Assembly (NCBI GenBank): GCA_947259315.1
Contig: CAMYLR010000003.1
Location: forward strand, 62,001 to 126,000
Reading direction: 5' to 3'
From: an uncultured Gemmatimonadales bacterium
GTDB lineage: Bacteria > Gemmatimonadota > Gemmatimonadetes > JACCXV01 > JAHWKZ01
Length of the DNA: 64,000 bases
Position 1 is the stretch's first letter. Every line of letters starts with the position of its first letter. The notes under the pieces were generated by a model that was not told the origin of the DNA, did no database searches, and saw only the letters and a list, made by a program, of their open reading frames with translations. Of this stretch, positions 8,752-16,923 are shown piece by piece. The translations under genes and the position numbers were made by a program.

Positions 8752-9834
8752 CTATTCATCGCCGTCACGAACAAGCGGGTTTCCGACACCCGCCGGATCT
8801 AGCCCGAGCTCGCTCAGAAAACGACCCTTGACCGTCTCTTGAATCGGTGCCGGGTCTTCGTCGATGTCGATCTGAGCGCCCGCCATCCGCCCGTGCCCGC
8901 CAGCCGTGCCCAGCTCGCCGACGATAGCCGTGATCAGCGCACCCGCATCTCGCGACTCGTCGCGGCTCCGCAAACTGAGGTAGAGACGACCCTTGTGGCG
9001 ACCCATGACGAGCGCGTACTCGGCTTGTTCGAGCGGGGCCAGGAAATCGGCGAGCTCCGCCAGCAGATCGGGGTTGTCGGCGTCGCCAAGATCGGCGATT
9101 ACAGCCTGCTCGTGGATCACCGACCGCTCGAGCGCGGCGTGAAAGGCCTCGAAGTGGCGTCGCGGTATGAGCGGGTTCTCGATCCGCGCCAGTAGTGACA
9201 GGTCGGCATGGGGGAAGATTTGGAGGTAGGCGTGGAGGTCGGCCTCGCTCGACTCACGCTCCAGTCCTCGGGTATCCGACTTTATGCCGATCAACAGGGC
9301 TGTGGCCAGCCGGGTCGACAGATCGATCCCGGCCGCTTCCAGGTAGTAGTACATGATCGTTGAGGTGGCGCCGTAGTCAGTGCGTACATCGGCGAACTTC
9401 ACGTCTGCTGTCTCGGGTCGCATCGGGTGGTGATCGATGGCGATCGAGAGCGGAAGATCGTTGGGTAGGGAGTGGTTCCCGGTCTCGGGTTGGGTGTCGA
9501 TCAAAGCGTGGGTCCCGTAATCGTCGAGGCGGACTTGCGCCAGCGGGTACAACCGAACACCGAGCTGGTGCACCATCGCGCGGTTGGTGGCCCGGCCGAT
9601 CGTTCCGCCAAACGCGATGATGGGATCGATCGAGAGCTTGTGGCTGAGTAGAAAGCTCAGCGCGTAGGCGCTGGCGATAGAGTCTGGATCGGGGTGATCG
9701 TGCGTGTAGATGGCGACCGGTTTTTCGATGTCGACCGCTGCCAACAGCTTATCCAGGAGCCGTTGGGCGTGACTGGTCGCATCGGCTGATGTAGCAGAAG
9801 GCTGGACCGATGGTGGGCTCGGGTTTTCCCCCAT
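8752..9834 (-). CDS. DHH family phosphoesterase (NrnA-like)
   Basis: Cytosolic metal-dependent phosphoesterase of 360 residues. Motif I is THDHPDPDS (Asp 46, His 47, Asp 49, Asp 51), the DHH signature is AIDHHPM (134-136), and the DHHA1 end carries GTAGGHGRMAGAQ near residue 315. The family includes nano-RNases/pAp phosphatases (NrnA) and bacterial cyclic dinucleotide hydrolases; sequence alone does not decide between them. No membrane or sensory domain is present, so it is not a full GdpP. The gene lies ten bases after the Mrp gene stop and is probably co-transcribed with it. Confidence 0.88.
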   Translation of the reverse strand: MGENPSPPSVQPSATSADATSHAQRLLDKLLAAVDIEKPVAIYTHDHPDPDSIASAYALSFLLSHKLSIDPIIAFGGTIGRATNRAMVHQLGVRLYPLAQVRLDDYGTHALIDTQPETGNHSLPNDLPLSIAIDHHPMRPETADVKFADVRTDYGATSTIMYYYLEAAGIDLSTRLATALLIGIKSDTRGLERESSEADLHAYLQIFPHADLSLLARIENPLIPRRHFEAFHAALERSVIHEQAVIADLGDADNPDLLAELADFLAPLEQAEYALVMGRHKGRLYLSLRSRDESRDAGALITAIVGELGTAGGHGRMAGAQIDIDEDPAPIQETVKGRFLSELGLDPAGVGNPLVRDGDE

Positions 9835-9844
9835 GCGTGCGCGC

Positions 9845-10891
9845 CTAATCGATTGCCTGGATTATGCGCTTCGCGATGTCGCGAAACCGCTCGGCGATCG
9901 GCGATTCGGGTAGCGCTCGCACGATCGGCTCGCCACTGTCGCCGGTCGGCGTGACATCCTCGTGCAACGGGATCGTACCGAGAAACGGTATGTTGAATCG
10001 CTCGGCCGTGGCCCGCCCGCCACCGCGCCCGAAGATCGAGTGTTCGGCGTTGCAGCTCGGGCAGACGAAGCTGCCCATATTTTCGACGATGCCCAACACC
10101 CGAGCGCCGACCTTGTCGAACATCTTGAGCCCCTTTTTGGCGTCAATCAGCGCGATGTCTTGTGGGGTTGTGACGATCACCGCTCCGTCCAATGGGACCG
10201 ATTGCGTCAGCGTCAGGTGCGCATCCCCGGTTCCAGGTGGCAAATCGACAACCAGATAATCGAGCTCTCCCCAAGCGACTTCGCGCAGGAACTGGGTAAC
10301 GGCAGAGTGAACCATCGGTCCCCGCCAAACCAACGGCGTGTCCTCGCCCTCGACCAAGAACCCGAGCGACATGAGCGCGATCCCGTGTCGAGTCAACGGT
10401 TGGATGCGCTTGCCGACGGTGCTCGGTTGAGCGCCCTTGAGCCCCATCATGGTGGGGATCGAGGGGCCGTAGATGTCGGCGTCAAGCAATCCCACGCGGT
10501 GTCCCTCGGCGGCGATTGCTAATGCCAGATTGACCGCTACGGTCGATTTCCCGACGCCACCCTTTCCGCTAGCCACCGCCAGAACATGACGTACACCCTC
10601 GATCGGCTGTTGCGGCGCCGGTCGCCTCGCCGGTCCAGAGGCGGTTCCTGGCTGCTCCTGGAGGCTGATCGCCACATCCTCGACACCGTCGAGATCGCCG
10701 ATCTGTCCCTTGAGCTCCTTGAGGACCGTCTCCGACAGTGGCTGGGCGGGATCTACAAGCACCTTGAATGCGACGCTGCCATCGTTGATCTTCAGTTCCT
10801 TGATCCGGCCCAGCGAGATGAGATCCTTGTCGCTGTCCGGGTCACGGATACGTCGGATCGCTCGGATTACGTCCTTTTCTTGCGCCGGCAT
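9845..10891 (-). CDS. mrp: Mrp/ApbC family iron-sulfur cluster carrier ATPase
   Basis: Cytosolic P-loop ATPase that loads Fe-S clusters onto target proteins. The 348-residue protein has an N-terminal MIP18/DUF59 domain (about 5-80), a Pro-rich linker, then the deviant Walker A SGKGGVGKST (about 108-117), the DLPPGTGD motif, and a conserved CPSC pair near residue 266 for cluster binding at the dimer interface. I chose the ATG at 10891, where the DUF59 domain begins; a longer frame to 11044 would run into the divergent gene. A free-standing NifU domain protein occurs at 38.6 kb, so Fe-S assembly functions are spread through this region. Confidence 0.92.
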   Translation of the reverse strand: MPAQEKDVIRAIRRIRDPDSDKDLISLGRIKELKINDGSVAFKVLVDPAQPLSETVLKELKGQIGDLDGVEDVAISLQEQPGTASGPARRPAPQQPIEGVRHVLAVASGKGGVGKSTVAVNLALAIAAEGHRVGLLDADIYGPSIPTMMGLKGAQPSTVGKRIQPLTRHGIALMSLGFLVEGEDTPLVWRGPMVHSAVTQFLREVAWGELDYLVVDLPPGTGDAHLTLTQSVPLDGAVIVTTPQDIALIDAKKGLKMFDKVGARVLGIVENMGSFVCPSCNAEHSIFGRGGGRATAERFNIPFLGTIPLHEDVTPTGDSGEPIVRALPESPIAERFRDIAKRIIQAID

Positions 10892-10932
10892 AGTGTACGA
10901 TGAGTTTTCTTGGGTTGAATGAGGATCCGAGA

Positions 10933-12066
10933 GTGAGAGCAGAACGCGGCGAATATAGCAGCCCCCAATATCGCCATCATGCGGCGCCCAGAATCGCCCT
11001 GCTGTGGATGTTGGCGATCGTGATGGCGGCCGTCGATGCGCCACCGGTCCGTGGCCAGTCGGGGGACCGAGTCCCAGCGGTTCGGTTTCATGTCGGTGGC
11101 GCCGAGCTTCTGCCGATGGTGTATCCCGAACGGTACAGCGGCGATCCGCAGGCGCTCACCGAAGACGTGGAGTGGGTCCGTGATAACGCCGACGAGCTCA
11201 TCGAGTGGTGGGACCGCGACGGGTTGCTGTTTCTTCAGCGCGTAACCGACTTCGCCGGGCTCAGTTGGCCCTACCAGGACATCGAGGTCTACCTGGTGCG
11301 TCACTGGCCGATCGTTTCGATCGAGCGCCCTTTGGTGATCGCACTCGAGGCGGTTCGAGCCGGTGGGCGAGCCGTACCGGTGCCTGAAGATGACGACGTC
11401 CGCATACTGTTGGTGGCTCACCAGATCACACACTACATCGTCGATCCGCCCGATTTTGAACCCTCGACCCCACGCGACTCGGCATACGAGCATCCGTTCA
11501 TGGCGCCGGGCAACTTCGATGCCGAGGCGATGGTGAACTGGCTGACGTATCGAGCGATCGAGGATCTGTGGGGTCGTGAGCGGCTCGCCGCCGCGACCTC
11601 GGATGAGATCTGGCAGGCATACAACCCCAACCACGGCTACGTCATCGATGAGCTAGAGCCTCGCCACCGCTTGTCGCGTCGGCGCCCCTTGGCCGAATGG
11701 CTCGCCGACAACCCTCCGGGGAGCGAGATCTTTCGCGTGCGTGATGCCTATGCTCGTCAAGCCGGCACGCCGTCCGCTCAACCGGTGACCGAGCGTGAGC
11801 GCGTGACCGGCACCGATTATGGCCTCGATCTCGGTGCCTCCCATGACGGTCGGATCTTCGTCGCTTACGTCGATGGTGAGTCACCGGCGGGTCGGGTGGG
11901 TGTGCAGCAGGGGGATGTCGTGCGCACGATCGAGGGTCGCGAAGTCGGGACGGACGTCGTCAGCGCGCAGCAACAGATGGACGAGTCGTGGACCGACAAC
12001 GGCGAGATCAATCTGAGTGTAGAACGGCAGGGTCGGGAGATCTTTTTCAGCATCGAGGAGCCCTGA
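10933..12066 (+). CDS. Secreted protein with degenerate zincin-like domain and C-terminal PDZ domain
   Basis: Exported protein of about 377 residues. A signal peptide (ending PPVRGQ) precedes a domain with HQITH (about 163-167) and FDAEAM some 30 residues later, the layout of a gluzincin HExxH plus distant Glu but with the catalytic Glu replaced by Gln. A PDZ domain (about 290-377, with GRVGVQQGDVV) closes the protein. It may therefore bind rather than cut peptides. The GTG at 10933 has GAGG eight bases upstream; an ATG at 10900 is the alternative. The next gene overlaps its stop. No exact family is recognised. Confidence 0.72.
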   Translation: MRAERGEYSSPQYRHHAAPRIALLWMLAIVMAAVDAPPVRGQSGDRVPAVRFHVGGAELLPMVYPERYSGDPQALTEDVEWVRDNADELIEWWDRDGLLFLQRVTDFAGLSWPYQDIEVYLVRHWPIVSIERPLVIALEAVRAGGRAVPVPEDDDVRILLVAHQITHYIVDPPDFEPSTPRDSAYEHPFMAPGNFDAEAMVNWLTYRAIEDLWGRERLAAATSDEIWQAYNPNHGYVIDELEPRHRLSRRRPLAEWLADNPPGSEIFRVRDAYARQAGTPSAQPVTERERVTGTDYGLDLGASHDGRIFVAYVDGESPAGRVGVQQGDVVRTIEGREVGTDVVSAQQQMDESWTDNGEINLSVERQGREIFFSIEEP

Positions 12067-12926
12067 ACTCCCGCCGCGGTCTCACGTTAAGCCATACGGT
12101 CGTGGTTCTCGCCGCTACCCTGGTAGTGGGCTATTGGCTGTTGGAGCTAACCGAGTGGTTGTTTCCCGGCTGGCCGGAAATCGTACGCCTGGCACTTCCG
12201 ACCGAGATCGCTTTTGCGGCCGCGATCGCTTTTGTGGTTTGGAGGGGTGATGGCGGTTGGAAAAAGTCGCTGGCCCTGAAGCCGCTGGAGCGGCGCTCCA
12301 TCCCCCCACTCATCTTGATTCTGGTCGGGTCCGTGACGGTGTTCAGCGAGCTGTACGTCGTCATTCAGCGGCTGGCTCCGGTACCGGAGGCGTACGCCGA
12401 GTTCCTCCGAGGTCTCCTCGATACTGGAAGTCCCGAGGCGATCATCCTGGCGGTTATCTTGGCACCACTGCTCGAAGAGGGGCTCTTTCGCGGCGCAGTG
12501 CTGCAAGGCCTCACCCGGACCCGTGGACCACGCTCGGCGAGCACGTGGACAGCGATCTTCTTTGCCGTGTTTCATATCTACAACCCGTGGCAGTTGTTGC
12601 CGACGTTCTTCCTCGGCTTGGTGCTCGCGTGGCTCGTGCTGACGACCGGTTCGCTGTGGGCGTCCGTGGCCGTGCACGGTCTTTTCAACGCGGTCTCACT
12701 ACTTCTGATTCGGCTCCCGACCAACGATATCTCGCCCTCTCAGTGGGCCGTCCCGTGGGTCGTATCGGCGATCGTGTTGGCGCTGCTCGCCGGGAGCTTG
12801 GCGTTGCTGGTTGGGATGGCGTGGATCGAACGCCAAACGGGGGGTGGGCCGTTTGCCGAGCCCGAATTGGACGCCGAAGACCCATCGCCGCCGGGAACGA
12901 GCTACCTGCCCGACACCTCGTCGTAA
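12063..12926 (+). CDS. CPBP family intramembrane metalloprotease
   Basis: Polytopic protein of about 287 residues with six to eight helices and the CPBP (Abi/Rce1) motifs: EEGLFRG (Glu 138, Glu 139, Arg 143), FAVFHIYN, and a later HGLFNA. These coordinate a metal within the membrane; family roles include CAAX-type processing and bacteriocin immunity. The start is uncertain. The natural N-terminus LNSRRGLTLSH begins at a CTG forming a CTGA overlap with the upstream stop, with GAGG four bases before it. GTG at 12102 is shorter, and GTG at 11988 would translate 79 bases of the PDZ gene in another frame. The 3' end overlaps the convergent Kdo kinase gene by 25 bases. Confidence 0.82.
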   Translation: MNSRRGLTLSHTVVVLAATLVVGYWLLELTEWLFPGWPEIVRLALPTEIAFAAAIAFVVWRGDGGWKKSLALKPLERRSIPPLILILVGSVTVFSELYVVIQRLAPVPEAYAEFLRGLLDTGSPEAIILAVILAPLLEEGLFRGAVLQGLTRTRGPRSASTWTAIFFAVFHIYNPWQLLPTFFLGLVLAWLVLTTGSLWASVAVHGLFNAVSLLLIRLPTNDISPSQWAVPWVVSAIVLALLAGSLALLVGMAWIERQTGGGPFAEPELDAEDPSPPGTSYLPDTSS

Positions 12927-13675
12927 GCCTGTCTGAAAGCCTCGAGGTCGACACTGCTCCAGCTGACCCGTCCAGCCCGTCGGACCTTCTCGAGCGAGCG
13001 TTGAAAGCGATCTAGGTTAGCGCTTGCACGCGCTCTATCTGGCTCGGCGATGCGCGCCCGATCGAGATCGAGCAAAGCCGCCTGCCACTGACCGTCGGCC
13101 AACGGCTGCACAAAGACATTGCCGATGTTCAGGTCGGCGTGGTCGAGCCCGCAGCGGTGCGCGCGGCCCACCAATTCACCGGCTGCGCGCATGGCCGCGA
13201 TGCGGACGTCCACCGGGTACCGATTTGGCGCCAATAACGCTTCGAGATCGTGTCCTGGCTCGAGCCACTCGGTCGCCAGATCGGCTCGATAGCCCGGGCG
13301 CGCCGGCGTGACGACAGCGCACAGTACACGGGGTGTAGAGACGCCGGCGCGGCGCAGGCGATCGCTAGCGGCGAGTTCAAGAAACGGTCGCGGGGGCGAG
13401 TCGAGGTAGCGATCTCCAAGCAGGGGCGCCATCCAACCGCCGCGTCGAAAGTGGCGCACCGCAGCATCGTGTTCTCCCAGTCGGACCCGGTACACGGAAC
13501 CACGGCCGGTGTCTATCCTGTGTCGCGATCGATCGGCGGCCCATTCGCACAGCGATCCGGATTGATCGATGGCGGCACGAACGGCATCGACCGTCGGTCG
13601 CCAAGCGACGATCGTGTGCGAGCCCTGTTGCCAGCGATCGTATTCGGGTGGAGCATGCGGTGGACGGTCTGCCAA
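12902..13675 (-). CDS. kdkA: 3-deoxy-D-manno-octulosonic acid (Kdo) kinase
   Basis: Kinase of the KdkA/WaaP family, which phosphorylates Kdo in the LPS inner core at the inner membrane. The 257-residue protein has a nucleotide loop (TGRGSVYRV), the lineage motif HFRRGGWM, the catalytic HADLNIGNV (Asp 181), and the metal-binding LLDLDRAR (201-208). It starts with a TTG three bases after the second dacB stop, so the two are almost certainly one transcript. The window also holds waaA at 38.9 kb, which makes the Kdo acceptor. It shares only the general kinase fold with the atypical kinase at 33.7 kb. Confidence 0.88.
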   Translation of the reverse strand: MADRPPHAPPEYDRWQQGSHTIVAWRPTVDAVRAAIDQSGSLCEWAADRSRHRIDTGRGSVYRVRLGEHDAAVRHFRRGGWMAPLLGDRYLDSPPRPFLELAASDRLRRAGVSTPRVLCAVVTPARPGYRADLATEWLEPGHDLEALLAPNRYPVDVRIAAMRAAGELVGRAHRCGLDHADLNIGNVFVQPLADGQWQAALLDLDRARIAEPDRARASANLDRFQRSLEKVRRAGRVSWSSVDLEAFRQAYDEVSGR

Positions 13676-13678
13676 CGG

Positions 13679-15187
13679 TTACGGCGCCCAGCCCAGGACA
13701 AACCCCTCCACCAGTCGATCGATAGCTGGATTGGCCCGTGAGCCGGCACCGTTGACGAACACGCTGAAAGCGTACTCGCGACCAGAGATCGTGGTCATAT
13801 AACCGGACAGCGCATAGACGTTGGCGATGAAACCGGTTTTGGCTCGCACTCGGCCCTGAGCAGCACTGCCCCGAAAGCGCCCCTTTAGCGAACCGCTCTG
13901 ACCAGCTACGGACAGCGTGCGCGTGAAAACGTCGCCATGGGGGCGTGAACGCATCGTCGTCAGCAGCTCGGCCAGCGCTCGTGGCGTCGTCAGGTTGGCC
14001 GGCGAGAGCCCCGAGGCGTCCCGCAACAGAAACGCTGTCGTATCCATCCCCAGTCGAGCCAGCGTTTCGCGCTCGACCTTCAGCCCGGCGTCCCAAGTCC
14101 CGGCGCCGGCGACCTCGCGTCCCAGCGTCTTGAGCACCTGCTCGGCGTGCCAGTTCTGGCTCCGGCCGTTGATCGATTCGAGTACCTTCGCCAGCGGTAC
14201 CGATCGATGGTTGGCGAGCGCAATCGCGTTGCTGGATCCCACCGACGAGTCGAGTGGGTGCGACACCGTTCGGACACGACCGCCGATTTCGATGCCGCGC
14301 TCGACGAGCACACCTCGAAAAACCGTAGCCGCGTAACTGGCTGCATCCACCACCGCTACGTACGCCGTTTCCGGTCGCTCATCGAGCGGCAACACGCCAA
14401 ACGCCGTGATCCGGTTGGTGCCCGGTTCGCGCTTCATGTCGAACGTCGATTCAATGCCTCTGGGTCCGGTCTCGGCCCGATTCTCCAGGGTGTAGAAGGA
14501 CGACCGCGGCAGAGCCTCTATCGACGGTGGCGTGCCGGTTCGGGATCCCGGCCGGATAGACACGTCGACGCTGTTGTCGTTGAATCCTAGCGCTCCCACG
14601 GGTGCCGCGTACCACCACATCTGATCGAAGCTTGACCAGTCTCGATGCTGATACTGATCGTCCCAATACGATTCGTCCGCGATCAAATCTCCGGTAACAC
14701 GTTTCAAGCCACGCGCGACCAGGGAGTCGGCGAGCCACTCGAAGATCGAGGTCATCGATGGAGCGTAGCGGCCGGACAAGTTCGGGTCGCCGCGACCGTA
14801 AAGCACGAGGTCTCCGTTCAGTGTCCCACCAGGGTCGACTGGTTGTGTGGCGTAGACGGTCGTGCGGTAGCTGAACTCGGGCCCCAAGCGTTCGAGCGCC
14901 ACTGCGCTCACCACCAGCTTGAGGTTGGATGCCGGAACAAAAAAGCGATCCGCGTTGTGAAGCGCGATCCACTCCTCGGCCTCGGTGTCGTACACGGCCA
15001 CACCCCAATGCGCTCGGGAGAGCACGCCGGTGGCTACGGTGGCCAGCCACGATGGTAGCGTATCCGAAGGGGCGAGCCGGATCGGAGGCTCCATCGCCGC
15101 GACTGGCCGGCCCACGACGACCATTGAGAGCGACAGCCCGAGTATCGCCGAGATCGAACGGATTTGTCTCGAGTGTGCGAACATCAC
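13679..15187 (-). CDS. dacB: D-Ala-D-Ala carboxypeptidase/endopeptidase (PBP4 type), copy 2, altered SxN motif
   Basis: Second PBP4-type protein, 502 residues, with signal peptide (to about 31). The SxxK motif is SNLK (Ser 87, Lys 90) and KTG is in RAKTGFIAN. The second motif reads ALGFNDN where copy 1 reads ALSSNDN, so the SxN serine appears as Gly 201, which could weaken or change catalysis. GTG at 15187 and ATG at 15184 are adjacent possible starts. A promoter with an overlapping 18-base palindrome lies just upstream, suggesting this copy is the regulated one. The Kdo kinase gene follows three bases after its stop. Confidence 0.92.
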   Translation of the reverse strand: MMFAHSRQIRSISAILGLSLSMVVVGRPVAAMEPPIRLAPSDTLPSWLATVATGVLSRAHWGVAVYDTEAEEWIALHNADRFFVPASNLKLVVSAVALERLGPEFSYRTTVYATQPVDPGGTLNGDLVLYGRGDPNLSGRYAPSMTSIFEWLADSLVARGLKRVTGDLIADESYWDDQYQHRDWSSFDQMWWYAAPVGALGFNDNSVDVSIRPGSRTGTPPSIEALPRSSFYTLENRAETGPRGIESTFDMKREPGTNRITAFGVLPLDERPETAYVAVVDAASYAATVFRGVLVERGIEIGGRVRTVSHPLDSSVGSSNAIALANHRSVPLAKVLESINGRSQNWHAEQVLKTLGREVAGAGTWDAGLKVERETLARLGMDTTAFLLRDASGLSPANLTTPRALAELLTTMRSRPHGDVFTRTLSVAGQSGSLKGRFRGSAAQGRVRAKTGFIANVYALSGYMTTISGREYAFSVFVNGAGSRANPAIDRLVEGFVLGWAP

Positions 15188-15195
15188 CTGGAGCG

Positions 15196-15225
15196 AAGCT
15201 AGGAACGCGTTTCGTGAGGCGTCAA
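15196..15225 (-). promoter_or_regulatory. Putative promoter of dacB copy 2
   Basis: On the minus strand TTGACG (15225-15220), an 18-base spacer, then TAGCTT (15201-15196), ending eight bases before the GTG. The -35 lies within a perfect palindrome. No clear Shine-Dalgarno exists, so initiation is probably leaderless or nearly so. Confidence 0.5.
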
Positions 15226-15235
15226 CGTTGACGCC
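15218..15235. promoter_or_regulatory. 18-base perfect palindrome, candidate operator
   Basis: GGCGTCAACGTTGACGCC is its own reverse complement. It covers the -35 hexamer of dacB copy 2 and lies in the short gap after the DUF3108 gene. A dimeric repressor bound here would block RNA polymerase. The regulator is not known, and no second copy of the palindrome was noticed in the window. Confidence 0.55.
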
Positions 15236-15244
15236 CGAAGTGGG

Positions 15245-16024
15245 TCAGTCGACCGAGGCGATCGTCTTTCCGATCGAGAATTCTACCAGTTCAGCGCGGA
15301 ATCTCCCGAGGCCGATCTTGCTCGACAACTTGATCGGCATGCGTCGATCGTCAGCGGTGATCCAGATCAGGTTCTCGCCGCCCTTTTTGAACATACCGTG
15401 GTTGGTCTTGAAATCGAGCTTTACGAGGTAGGTCTCGAATGTGCCGGCGGGCACCTTGACCCGCTCCTTCTTGAGAACCTGGATCGCCAGGGGGTTGTCC
15501 TCCGGATCGGCCATATTCCGAAGCGTGAACTTGGCGCCAGGCTCAAAAGGCAGAAGTCGGATGAAGTACATAATCGAGAGCTGGTCGACCGCCCGCGGAC
15601 TCGCCGGTTTTGTGTCTCCATTGGCCGTGATCCGGAGGTTCTGTTCCTGATCGAATCGGTAGTCGCGACTGCGGGGCTTGTCGTTTTCGATCGATTGACG
15701 GGTGTACTTGAGAGAGTAGAACTCGGTCGCGTCGAACCAAGCTTCCTCGGCCGAGCTGAGCTCGTAGATAACGGACACACTCTCGTTGGTCTCGACCTTG
15801 GACACGAAGTGGTATGCGGGGCGGCCCTCGAACTCGCCCAACTCTTCGACGCGTAGCGACCACGAACCAGCCGGTACGACCCCGTACGCGACCTGGTAGG
15901 TGAGCTCCTCACCCGGGCTGAAAGCCAGCGCAGTGGCGGTGTCGGCTTGGCTGGTCTGCGCGTGAGTGGTAGTCGGAACAAGCGTCAACGCGAGCACGCC
16001 GAAGTTGCTGAGGAATCGTTTCAT
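15245..16024 (-). CDS. DUF3108 periplasmic protein
   Basis: Exported protein of 259 residues with signal peptide (about 1-23, ending TTTHAQ). The body is beta-rich and matches DUF3108: an N-terminal FSPGEELTYQVAYG, a central DYRFDQEQNL, and a C-terminal WITADDRRMPIKL. Its role is unknown; relatives are thought to be lipid-binding-like periplasmic barrels. I chose the ATG at 16024 because a perfect TATAAT sits seven bases before it; an in-frame start at 16045 would place that hexamer inside the gene. The GT2 gene lies upstream on the same strand. Confidence 0.85.
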   Translation of the reverse strand: MKRFLSNFGVLALTLVPTTTHAQTSQADTATALAFSPGEELTYQVAYGVVPAGSWSLRVEELGEFEGRPAYHFVSKVETNESVSVIYELSSAEEAWFDATEFYSLKYTRQSIENDKPRSRDYRFDQEQNLRITANGDTKPASPRAVDQLSIMYFIRLLPFEPGAKFTLRNMADPEDNPLAIQVLKKERVKVPAGTFETYLVKLDFKTNHGMFKKGGENLIWITADDRRMPIKLSSKIGLGRFRAELVEFSIGKTIASVD

Positions 16025-16031
16025 AGCATCG

Positions 16032-16037
16032 ATTATA
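16032..16037 (-). promoter_or_regulatory. Consensus -10 (TATAAT) of the DUF3108 gene
   Basis: TATAAT on the minus strand, seven bases before the ATG at 16024. No standard -35 is evident. GGAACA lies about 18 bases upstream. The spacing predicts a leaderless transcript and fixes the start codon. Confidence 0.5.
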
Positions 16038-16067
16038 CGGGGCACAGAGGCCGTTTGTTCCCTGCCG

Positions 16068-16820
16068 TCAGCCCCGGGCGGCAGGAGCCCGGTCTACCCT
16101 GCCGGTCAGACCGAGCTGGCTCTTGATCGCGCTCTGCCAGCTATAGCGCGATTCCCGGTTTCGGATGTCGCAGCGGGAAGGCGCCGGCACCTCGGCGATC
16201 GACGGGTGCATTCGCCCCAGGCGCAGGAGAAGCTCGACGTTGGCGGCGTTGTCGCGGGACGAGATGAGGTTCTCCTGGTTGGCCGCAATGGCTTGCTTGA
16301 GCGTGCTGATGCGGTAGGCGCGGAACGTCGACGTGTAATCAGTGACTCCTTGGAGTGGCATGACAGCTTTGAGAATCGTCGACACGACGCGCCCCGCAGC
16401 GCGGCGGGATAGCGGCATCGACTCGACAGGTCGATCGACTCTTGCACGCGCACCGATCACGATATCGGCACCGGCCTCGATCTCACGGACCATCGCGGGT
16501 ACCGGGTCCGGGGACCAGGAGAAGTCGGCCTCAATTGTGATCGCGATATCGCGTTGCGGGTAACGCGACAGGCGGCACGATTCGCGAACCAACCGGTCGA
16601 GCGCGGGTCCGAATCCGTTGTTCTTGGCGTGTTTCAGAACTCTGACCGGCAGAAACTTGCGATACTTCTCAGCGACCTGGGCGGTGGCGTCCCGCGAGCC
16701 GTCATCGAAAACGATCGCCAGATAATCGCGGCGAACATCCTCCATCACGGAGCGGAGCTTATAGAGGAGAAGACCGATCGTCTCCTCCTCCTCGTGCGCC
16801 GGGATCAGAAAGTAAACCAT
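16068..16820 (-). CDS. Family 2 glycosyltransferase (dolichol/polyprenyl-phosphate sugar synthase type)
   Basis: GT-A fold transferase of 250 residues, probably at the inner face of the membrane, moving a sugar from a nucleotide donor to a lipid phosphate carrier. It has the N-terminal IPAHEEEETIG, FDDGSRDAT (metal/nucleotide Asp), EADFSWSPD as the DxD-like site, and the acceptor motif DYTSTFRAYR. No membrane tail is present, as in soluble DPM1-like members. A TAGCTT lies nine bases before the ATG. It is divergent from blaI with about 100 bases between. The sugar and product are unknown. Confidence 0.85.
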   Translation of the reverse strand: MVYFLIPAHEEEETIGLLLYKLRSVMEDVRRDYLAIVFDDGSRDATAQVAEKYRKFLPVRVLKHAKNNGFGPALDRLVRESCRLSRYPQRDIAITIEADFSWSPDPVPAMVREIEAGADIVIGARARVDRPVESMPLSRRAAGRVVSTILKAVMPLQGVTDYTSTFRAYRISTLKQAIAANQENLISSRDNAANVELLLRLGRMHPSIAEVPAPSRCDIRNRESRYSWQSAIKSQLGLTGRVDRAPAARG

Positions 16821-16839
16821 GATGCGCCGAAGCTAATGC

Positions 16840-16868
16840 TTGACAACTGGAAGGGGACGTGCTAAAAA
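16840..16868 (+). promoter_or_regulatory. Putative promoter of the BlaI-type repressor gene
   Basis: A consensus TTGACA (16840-16845), 17-base spacer and TAAAAA (16863-16868) precede the ATG at 16924 by a leader of about 50 bases. TGCT-N8-AGCA (16860-16875) straddles the -10 and could be a weak operator for autoregulation. No classic TACAnnTGTA BlaI box was seen. Confidence 0.6.
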
Positions 16869-16923
16869 AACAGCATCTACTGCACGATCGCTCACCCGCA
16901 AGCCTGATTTCGGGAGTCCAGCG

